Shown here in pieces: positions 47,601 through 59,600 of a stretch of 64,000 bases of DNA. The notes below the pieces were generated by a model, which was not told the DNA's origin, ran no database searches, and saw only the letters and a list, made by a program, of their open reading frames with translations. This stretch comes from Candidula unifasciata. Taxonomy: Eukaryota; Mollusca; Gastropoda; Stylommatophora; Geomitridae. The number at the start of each line of letters is the position of its first letter. Within the stretch, counting starts at the first letter, position 1. Made by a program: the position numbers and the translations under genes. Location of the stretch: positions 62,001 through 126,000 of the forward strand of contig CAJHNH020001132.1 of the NCBI GenBank assembly GCA_905116865.2, read 5' to 3'.

Positions 47601-50600
47601 TCCAACCACTCATACATATCACATGGAAAACAGTGTATGTGATGTACAGTTCATAATTCCAACCACTCATACATGTCCCATAGAAAACAGTGTATGTGAT
47701 GTACAGTTCATAATTCCAACCATTCATACATATCACATCGAAAACAGTGTATGTGATGTACAGTTCATAATTCCAACCACTCATACATATCACATAGAAA
47801 ACAGTGTGTGTGATGTACAGTTCATAATTCCAACCATTCATACATATCACATGTAAAACAGTGTATGTGATGTACAGTTCATAATTCCAACCATTCATAC
47901 ATGTCACATAGAAAACAATGTATGAGATGTACAGTTCATAATTCCAACCATTCATAGATATCACATAGAAAACAGTGTATGAGATGTACAGTTCATAATT
48001 CCAACCATTCATAGATATCACATTGAAAACAGTGTATGAGATGTACAGTTCATAATTCCAACCATTCATACATATCACATAGAAAACAGTGTATGTGATG
48101 TACATCATAATTCCAACCATTCATACATGTCACATAGAAAACAGTGTATGTGATGTACATCATAATTCCAACCATTCATACATATTACAACGCACGAAAG
48201 CCTCCATAAACATTCATATCCAAACAGCCTGGGATTATATTGATTGGTCAAAGAAAGACCACTAGAGAAGAACAGGGCCCTGCAATATAGGATGAGACAG
48301 ACAGTCTCTGGCTTCATGGAACTGTAAGCCACTGGTCACATAGTTTCGGTTGAACATGTCACAAAGTTTAGATTAACCAAGTCGCATAGTTTAGATTTAA
48401 CATGTCGCATAGTTTCGGTTAAACATGGCACATAGTTTAGATTAACCAAGTCGCATAGTTTAGATTTAACATGTCGCATAGTTTCGGTTAAACATGGCAC
48501 ATAGTTTAGATTAACCAAGTCGCATAGTTTAGATTTAACATGTCGCATAGTTTCGGTTAAACATGGCACATAGTTTAGATTAACCAAGTTGCATTGTTTA
48601 GATTTAACAAGTCACATAGTTTAGATTGAACATGTCACATGGTTCAGATTGAACATGTCATAAAGTTTACATTGAACATGTAATGTACTTAAGATTGAAC
48701 ATGTCACATAGTTTAGATTTAACCTGTCAACAGTGTTTAAATTAACTATGTCACAAAGTTTAGATTGAACATGTCACTTGGTTCAGATTGAACATGTCAC
48801 ATAGTTTAGATTGAACATGTCACATGGTTCAGATTGAACATGTCACATAGTTCAGATTGAACATGTCACATAGTTCAGATTGAACATGTCACATAGTTCA
48901 GATTGAACATGTCACATAGTTCAGATTGAACATGTCACATAGTTCAGATTGAACATGTCACATAGTTTAGATTGAACATGTCACTTGGTTCAGATTGAGC
49001 ATGTCACATGGTTCAGATTGAACATGTCACATGGTTCAGATTGAACATGTCACATGGTTCAGATTGAACATGTCACATGGTTCAGATTGAACATGTCACA
49101 TGGTTCAGATTGAACATGTCACATGGTTCAGATTGAACATGTCACATAGTTTAGATTGAACATGTCACATAGTTTAGATTGAACATGTCACTTGGTTCAG
49201 ATTGAACATGTCACATGGTTCAGATTGAACATGTCACATAGTTTAGATTGAACATGTCACATAGTTTAGATTGAACATGTCACTTGGTTCAGATTGAACA
49301 TGTCACATAGTTTAGATTGAACATGTCACTTGGTTCAGATTGAACATGTCACATGGTTCAGATTGAACATGTCACATAGTTCAGATTGAACATGTCACTT
49401 GGTTCAGATTGAACATGTCACATAGTTTAGATTGAACATGTCACTTGGTTCAGATTGAACATGTCACATAGTTTAGATTGAACATGTCACATAGTTTAGA
49501 TTGAACATGTCACTTGGTTCAGATTGAACATGTCACATGGTTCAGATTGAACATGTCACATAGTTTAGATTGAACATGTCACATGGTTCAGATTGAACAT
49601 GTCACATAGTTTAGATTGAACATGTCACTTGGTTCAGATTGAACATGTCACATGGTTCAGATTGAACATGTCACATAGTTTAGATTGAACATGTCACATG
49701 GTTCAGATTGAACATGTCACATAGTTTAGATTGAACATGTCACATAGTTTAGATTGAACATGTCACTTGGTTCAGATTGAACATGTCACATGGTTCAGAT
49801 TGAACATGTCACATAGTTCAGATTGAACATGTCACTTGGTTCAGATTGAACATGTCACATAGTTTAGATTGAACATGTCACATGGTTCAGATTGAACATG
49901 TCACATGGTTCAGATTGAACATGTCACATGGTTCAGATTGAACATGTCACATGGTTCAGATTGAACATGTCACATGGTTCAGATTGAACATGTCACATGG
50001 TTCAGATTGAACATGTCACATGGTTCAGATTGAACATGTCACATGGTTCAGATTGAACATGTCACATGGTTCAGATTGAACATGTCACATAGTTCAGATT
50101 GAACATGTCACATGGTTCAGATTGAACATGTCACATAGTTTAGATTGAACATGTCACTTGGTTCAGATTGAACATGTCACATAGTTTAGATTGAGCATGT
50201 CACATGGTTCAGATTGAACATGTCACATAGTTTAGATTGAACATGTCACATAGTTTAGATTGAACATGTCACATAGTTTAGATTGAACATGTCACATAGT
50301 TTAGATTGAGCATGTCACATGGTTCAGATTGAACATGTCACATAGTTTAGATTGAACATGTCACATAGTTTAGATTGAACATGTCACATAGTTTAGATTG
50401 AACATGTCACATAGTTTAGATTGAGCATGTCACATGGTTCAGATTGAACATGTCACATAGTTTAGATTGAACATGTCACATAGTTTAGATTGAGCATGTC
50501 ACATAGTTTAGATTGAGCATGTCACATAGTTTAGATTGAACATGTCACATAGTTTAGATTGAACATGTCACATAGTTTAGATTGTTTAGATTGAACATGT

Positions 50601-53600
50601 CACATAGTTTAGATTGAACATGTCACATAGTTTAGATTGAACATGTCACATAGTTTAGATTGAACATGTCACATAGTTTAGATTGAACATGTCACATAGT
50701 TTAGATTGAACATGTCACATAGTTTAGATTGAACATGTCACATAGTTTAGATTGAACATGTCACATAGTTTAGATTGAACATGTCACATAGTTTAGATTG
50801 AACATGTCACATAGTTTAGATTGAACATGTCACATAGTTTAGATTGAACATGTCACATAGTTTAGATTGAACATGTCACATAGTTTAGATTGAACATGTC
50901 ACATAGTTTAGATTGAGCATGTCACATGGTTCAGATTGAACATGTCACATAGTTTAGATTGAACATGTCACATAGTTTAGATTGAGCATGTCACATGGTT
51001 CAGATTGAACATGTCACATAGTTTAGATTGAGCATGTCACATGGTTTAGATTGAACATGTCACATAGTTTAGATTGAACATGTCACATAGTTTAGATTGA
51101 ACATGTCACATAGTTTAGATTGAACATGTCACATAGTTTAGATTGAACATGTCACATAGTTTAGATTGAACATGTCACATAGTTTAGATTGAACATGTCA
51201 CATAGTTTAGATTGAACATGTCACATGGTTCAGATTGAACATGTCACATAGTTCAGATTGAACATGTCACATAGTTTAGATTGAGCATGTCACATAGTTC
51301 AGATTGAACATGTCACTTGGTTCAGATTGAACATGTCACATAGTTTAGATTGAACATGTCACTTGGTTCAGATTGAACATGTCACATGGTTCAGATTGAA
51401 CATGTCACATAGTTCAGATTGAACATGTCACATAGTTCAGATTGAACATGTCACATGTTCAGATTGAACATGTCACATGGTTCAGATTGAACATGTCACA
51501 TGGTTCAGATTGAACATGTCACATAGTTCAGATTGAACATGTCACATGGTTCAGATTGAACATGTCACATAGTTTAGATTGAACATGTCACATGGTTCAG
51601 ATTGAACATGTCACATGGTTCAGATTGAACATGTCACATAGTTTAGATTGAGCATGTCACATGGTTCAGATTGAACATGTCACATAGTTTAGATTGAGCA
51701 TGTCACATGGTTCAGATTGAACATGTCACATGGTTCAGATTGAACATGTCACATAGTTTAGATTGAGCATGTCACATGGTTCAGATTGAACATGTCACAT
51801 GGTTCAGATTGAACATGTCACATAGTTTAGATTGAGCATGTCACATGGTTCAGATTGAACATGTCACTTGGTTCAGATTGAACATGTCACATAGTTTAGA
51901 TTGAACATGTCACTTGGTTCAGATTGAACATGTCACATGGTTCAGATTGAACATGTCACATAGTTTAGATTGAACATGTCACTTGGTTCAGATTGAACAT
52001 GTCACATAGTTTAGATTGAACATGTCACATGGTTCAGATTGAACATGTCACATGGTTCAGATTGAACATGTCACATGGTTCAGATTGAACATGTCACATG
52101 GTTCAGATTGAACATGTCACATAGTTCAGATTGAACATGTCACATGGTTCAGATTGAACATGTCACATAGTTTAGATTGAACATGTCACTTGGTTCAGAT
52201 TGAACATGTCACATAGTTTAGATTGAGCATGTCACATAGTTTCAGATTGAACATGTCACATAGTTTAGATTGAACATGTCACATAGTTGTAGATTGAACA
52301 TGTCACATAGTTTAGATTGAACATGTCACATAGTTTAGATTGAACATGTCACATAGTTCAGATTGAACATGTCACATAGTTTAGATTGAACATGTCACAT
52401 AGTTTAGATTGAACATGTCACATAGTTTAGATTGAACATGTCACATAGTTCAGATTGAACATGTCACATAGTTTAGATTGAACATGTCACATAGTTTAGT
52501 CACATAGTTTGATTGAGCATGTCACATAGTTTAGATTGAACATGTCACATAGTTTAGATTGAACATGTCACATAGTTTAGATTGAACATGTCACATAGTT
52601 TAGATTAGATTGATTGAACATGTCACATAGTTTAGATTGAACATGTCACATAGTTTAGATTGAGCATGTCACATAGTTTAGATTGAACATGTCACATAGT
52701 TTAGATTGAACATGTCACATAGTTTAGATTGAACATGTCACATAGTTTAGATTGAACATGTCACATAGTTTAGATTGAACATGTCACATAGTTTAGATTG
52801 AACATGTCACATAGTTTAGATTGAGCATGTCACATGGTTCAGATTGAACATGTCACATGGTTCAGATTGAACATGTCACATAGTTCAGATTGAACATGTC
52901 ACATGGTCAGATTGAACATGTCACATGGTTCAGATTGAACATGTCACATAGTTCAGATTGAACATGTCACTTGGTTCAGATTGAACATGTCACATAGTTT
53001 AGATTGAACATGTCACTTGGTTCAGATTGAACATGTCACATAGTTTAGATTGAGCATGTCACATGGTTCAGATTGAACATGTCACATGGTTCAGATTGAA
53101 CATGTCACATAGTTTAGATTGAGCATGTCACATGGTTCAGATTGAACATGTCACATAGTTTAGATTGAGCATGTCACATAGTTTAGATTGAACATGTCAC
53201 ATAGTTTAGATTGAACATGTCACATAGTTTAGATTGAGCATGTCACATAGTTTAGATTGAACATGTCACATAGTTTAGATTGAACATGTCACATAGTTTA
53301 GATTGAGCATGTCACATGGTTCAGATTGAACATGTCACATGGTTCAGATTGAACATGTCACATAGTTTAGATTGAACATGTCACATAGTTTAGATTGAGC
53401 ATGTCACATGGTTTAGATTGAACATGTCACATGGTTTAGATTGAGCATGTCACATGGTTCAGATTGAACATGTCACATGGTTTAGATTGAGCATGTCACA
53501 TAGTTCAGATTGAACATGTCACATGGTTCAGATTGAACATGTCACACGGTTCAGATTGAACATGTCACATGGTTCAGATTGAACATGTCACATGGTTCAG

Positions 53601-56600
53601 ATTGAACATGTCACATAGTTTAGATTGAGCATGTCACATGGTTTAGATTGAACATGTCACATAGTTTAGATTGAGCATGTCACATGGTTCAGATTGAACA
53701 TGTCACATGGTTTAGATTGAGCATGTCACATAGTTCAGATTGAACATGTCACATAGTTTAGATTGAGCATGTCACATGGTTTAGATTGAACATGTCACAT
53801 AGTTTAGATTGAACATGTCACATAGTTTAGATTGAACATGTCACATAGTTTAGATTGAACATGTCACATAGTTTAGATTGAACATGTCACATAGTTTAGA
53901 TTGAACATGTCACATAGTTTAGATTGAACATGTCACATAGTTTAGATTGAACATGTCACATAGTTTAGATTGAACATGTCACATAGTTTAGATTGAACAT
54001 GTCACATAGTTTAGATTGAACATGTCACATAGTTTAGATTGAGCATGTCACATGGTTCAGATTGAACATGTCACTTGGTTCAGATTGAACATGTCACATA
54101 GTTTAGATTGAGCATGTCACATGGTTCAGATTGAACATGTCACTTGGTTCAGATTGAACATGTCACATAGTTTAGATTGAGCATGTCACATGGTTCAGAT
54201 TGAACATGTCACATGGTTCAGATTGAACATGTCACATAGTTTAGATTGAACATGTCACATAGTTCAGATTGAGCATGTCACATGGTTCAGATTGAACATG
54301 TCACATGGTTCAGATTGAACATGTCACATGGTTCAGATTGAACATGTCACATAGTTTAGATTGAGCATGTCACATGGTTCAGATTGAACATGTCACATAG
54401 TTTAGATTGAGCATGTCACATGGTTCAGATTGAACATGTCACTTGGTTCAGATTGAACATGTCACATAGTTTAGATTGAGCATGTCACATGGTTCAGATT
54501 GAACATGTCACATAGTTTAGATTGAGCATGTCACATGGTTCAGATTGAACATGTCACTTGGTTCAGATTGAACATGTCACATAGTTTAGATTGAGCATGT
54601 CACATGGTTCAGATTGAACATGTCACATGGTTCAGATTGAACATGTCACATAGTTTAGATTGAACATGTCACATAGTTCAGATTGAACATGTCACATAGT
54701 TTAGATTGAACATGTCACATGGTTCAGATTGAACATGTCACTTGGTTCAGATTGAGCATGTCACATGGTTCAGATTGAACATGTCACTTGGTTCAGATTG
54801 AACATGTCACATGGTTCAGATTGAACATGTCACTTGCTTCAGATTGAACATGTCACATAGTTTAGATTGAACATGTCACTTGGTTCAGATTGAACATGTC
54901 ACATAGTTCAGATTGAACATGTCACATAGTTTAGATTGAACATGTCACATAGTTTAGATTGAACATGTCACTTGGTTCAGATTGAACATGTCACATAGTT
55001 CAGATTGAACATGTCACTTGGTTCAGATTGAACATGTCACATAGTTTAGATTGAACATGTCACATAGTTTAGATTGAGCATGTCACATGGTTCAGATTGA
55101 ACATGTCACATGGTTCAGATTGAACATGTCACATAGTTTAGATTGAGCATGTCACATGGTTCAGATTGAACATGTCACATGGTTCAGATTGAACATGTCA
55201 CATAGTTTAGATTGAGCATGTCACATGGTTCAGATTGAACATGTCACTTGGTTCAGATTGAACATGTCACATGGTTCAGATTGAACATGTCACATAGTTT
55301 AGATTGAACATGTCACATAGTTTAGATTGAACATGTCACATAGTTTAGATTGAACATGTCACTTGGTTCAGATTGAACATGTCACATGGTTCATATTGAA
55401 CATGTCACATAGTTTAGATTGAACATGTCACTTGGTTCAGATTGAACATGTCACATAGTTTAGATTGAACATGTCACATGGTTCAGATTAAACATGTCAC
55501 ATAGTTCAGATTGAACATGTCACTTGGTTCAGATTGAACATGTCACATAGTTTAGATTGAACATGTCACTTGGTTCAGATTGAACATGTCACATGGTTCA
55601 GATTGAACATGTCACATAGTTCAGATTGAACATGTCACTTGGTTCAGATTGAACATGTCACATAGTTTAGATTGAACATGTCACTTGGTTCAGATTGAAC
55701 ATGTCACATAGTTTAGATTGAGCATGTCACATGGTTCAGATTGAACATGTCACCTAGTTTAGATTGAGCATGTCACATGGTTCAGATTGAACATGTCACT
55801 TGGTTCAGATTGAACATGTCACATAGTTTAGATTGAGCATGTCACATGGTTCAGATTGAACATGTCACATGGTTCAGATTGAACATGTCACATAGTTTAG
55901 ATTGAGCATGTCACATAGTTTAGATTGAACATGTCACTTGGTTCAGATTGAGCATGTCACATGGTTCAGATTGAACATGTCACATAGTTTAGATTGAACA
56001 TGTCACATAGTTCAGATTGAACATGTCACATAGTTTAGATTGAACATGTCACATGGTTCAGATTGAACATGTCACTTGGTTCAGATTGAGCATGTCACAT
56101 GGTTCAGATTGAACATGTCACTTGGTTCAGATTGAACATGTCACATGGTTCAGATTGAACATGTCACTTGGTTCAGATTGAACATGTCACATAGTTTAGA
56201 TTGAACATGTCACTTGGTTCAGATTGAACATGTCACATAGTTCAGATTGAACATGTCACTTGGTTCAGATTGAACATGTCACATAGTTCAGATTGAACAT
56301 GTCACTTGGTTCAGATTGAACATGTCACTTGGTTCAGATTGAGCATGTCACATGGTTCAGATTGAACATGTCACTTGGTTCAGATTGAGCATGTCACATG
56401 GTTTAGATTGAACATGTCACATGGTTTAGAATGAACATGTCACATGGTTTAGAATGAACATGTCACATGGTTTAGAATGAACATGTCACATGATTCAGAT
56501 TGAACATGTCACATAGTTTAGATTGAACATGTCACATGGTTCAGATTGAGCATGTCACATAGTTTAGATTGAACATATCACTTGGTTCAGATTGAACATG

Positions 56601-59600
56601 TCACATGGTTCAGATTGAGCATGTCACATGGTTCAGATTGAACATGTCACATAGTTTAGATTGAACATGTCACTTGGTTCAGATTGAACATGTCACATAG
56701 TTCAGATTGAACATGTCACTTGGTTCAGATTGAGCATGTCACATGGTTCAGATTGAGCATGTCACATGGTTCAGATTGAACATGTCACTTGGTTCAGATT
56801 GAACATGTCACTTGGTTCAGATTGAACATGTCACTTGGTTCAGATTGAGCATGTCACATGGTTCAGATTGAACATGTCACTTGGTTCAGATTGAGCATGT
56901 CACATGGTTTAGATTGAACATGTTACATGGTTTAGAATGAACATGTCACATGGTTTAGAATGAACATGTCACATGGTTTAGAATGAACATGTCACATGAT
57001 TCAGATTGACCATGTCACATAGTTTATAATGAAGATGTCACATAGTTTAGATTGAACATGTCACATGGTTCAGATTGAACATGTCATTATTTTTTTCAAA
57101 TATGTATATGCGTGTGTGAACATATGCTCATGTGTTTACAGTTTTACACACAGTAAATCATTTCAGAAGATTTACTTCAGATTAAAAAACCAAAACATTT
57201 TGACAAGCAAATGTTTTTGCTCACTAAAAGATTATGTGTAGTTGTTCTGTAAAGATGCAAGTTGTGAACAGTGAGTTGTGAAACATTTCTGACAGGTGCT
57301 GGTGTCAGAGTTGAAGGCCACCGAGTCGTGGGTATGCCAGCACATTTCGGATCACAGTGGCTTTCATTACCGCCAGTTCCTGCTGACAGAATTACACCAG
57401 AGACGTGCCAAACTGGCCATGACCTGTTTGCTGAATTCCACAGAGTTGTTGATGTTTGAGATGTCATTGGTTTGTGACCTCTTACATTCATTTCCGGGTC
57501 ATGAAACACTCTGGTATCACAGGTCAGTATTTGATCATTAGTTGCGACTGTTTCACTAATGTGTTTATATATCTATATTTGGAATTTTTTCTTGGCCTGG
57601 AAGCCTCTGCATCACTATTCTGATGTTGCATGAGGTAATGAGCTGATCAGCATCTAGAATTATCTAAGCTATGTCAGTTCTGCAGTGTTCACTGCCCTCC
57701 AGAGCCTGAAGAGCCGACATTGAATCGGTGAAGATGACAATATTTTGGGCCTTTGAAGGATAAACATCCATTACAGTCTCTAGGTAGTATACTGCTGTTT
57801 CCAGTGCAATTATTTCAGCTTCATAATTTGAGCAGAATTCCCCGCATGCATCAAATATCTCTTCAATAGATCCATCGGGATAACCTATGTAAATTCCGTA
57901 ACCTGCTTTAATGGTAGCATTAAATGCAGATCCATCAGTATAAACATGTATCCATTCTTCGGGGTAAGAACCAACGGTCTTTAGTGATGAGTTCATAAGG
58001 ATGATTGATGAGTTCATAAGGGTGATTGATGAGTTCATAAGGGTGATTGATGAGTTCATAAGGGTGATTGATGAGTTCATAAGGGTGATTGGATGGGACT
58101 GTTTAGTTTCTTCGTCTACCAATTTCAACCAGACTGTTGGAGCTTTAAAGCGAGCATGTGGTGGTATGTTTCTTGCAACATTCTGAGTGCCCTGATGTCT
58201 TTCTGAGAGGTGGTATCTGTCCTGTGCCTCATGCACATAGCGTAAAACCTATTAGTGCTTTATTCTTTGTCTTCCCAACTTTCTACAAGGTGTCTATTAG
58301 GATGGTTACGATCTTTCTAATGCATCTTTCATAAATTTCTAAAGTGGCTTTTCCTCTCCGCAGCCTCAGGTGTTCCACATTTGTATGGATTTCACATGCA
58401 GCAGTTGGAGTAGACCGCATAGCTCCGCTGAATAATCGGAGGGCATTATTTTGTACTCTGTCAAGAGTCTCTAGGTTAGTTTTGGAGCAAGTTGTAAACG
58501 GTGAGTTGTTGTACTCTATCACAGAGCGAACATATCCTAGATATAAGCCCCTCAGAGTTTCCTTGTCTGATCCCCATGATGTACCTGCAAGTCTCTTCAA
58601 TAACTGTAACCGCCTCAATGCCTTATTCCTTACGTTTTCAATATGGTTCTTGAGGCTTAGCTGCCGGTCAAGTGTGACTCCAAGGTATGTGGGATGCTCT
58701 TCTTTCATCACTTGGTGTTTGTCTAACCTCAGGTTAATATTCTTCCTTGCTACTTGGTGGCTTTTGGTAAAGATTGTGTAGACCGTCTTTGTATAGTTAA
58801 CCTTGAGTTTCCATCTTTGGCAGGACACATGCAGTCTTCTAAGGTCTCCATTAAGTCTTTGGGCTCCACTTTCAATATTTTTATGACTCTGCCATATTGC
58901 TAGATCATCAGTGTACAAGGCTTTTTCGGCCTTGATTTGTTCTGGCAAGTCGTTGATAAAGATTAGAAACAGTGTACAGCTCAATGATGAGCCTTGTGGC
59001 AAGCCCTCCCCCTAAGACTTCTTTAGAAGAGATTGCGTTGTGCATCTTAGTCTGGATTGTTCTATCTATCAGAAAGTATTTCACCCAGTTATACAATCTG
59101 CCATGTATTCCTATGCTCATCATCTTCATCAGGAGACCTTTTCGTCTGGAGACTTATTGGTTTTAAGTATGGGGACGATACATGCATTCCTCCATGCCTT
59201 TGGAAGTTTGCTTGACCTCCATGTCTTATTAATTAGCCTGAAAATTATTTCTCTGCCAGACCGGCCAAGATATAGCAGCATTTCATTGGGAATCTTATCT
59301 AGACCTGGGGATTTTCTAGGTTTTAATTTCTTCAGGGCCTGTTCTAATTCATCCATGCTAAATTCATCTTCAGAAAGGAAGTCGCTGGGTGTTGGAGCTC
59401 TCTCTTGTTTCTTTAACTGAGATAGCTGTATTCTGTGCATTTGTCGTTGAACAGAAGTTTGCAGTACTGTTTACGCCAAGTATTGGCCAGTGTGTATACA
59501 ATATGACATTCAAATTGGGCCAAAAGCTTTGAGCACAGAAAGATGTTGGGGAGTATATTCACCTTATCCTAGGGTGATGAAATTCATCCTAAAATCCTGA

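Noticed and set aside
47275..48120. 193- and 278-codon frames on opposite strands
   Set aside because: 57-bp unit divisible by three. Both strands are open at once, a hallmark of repeat artefact.
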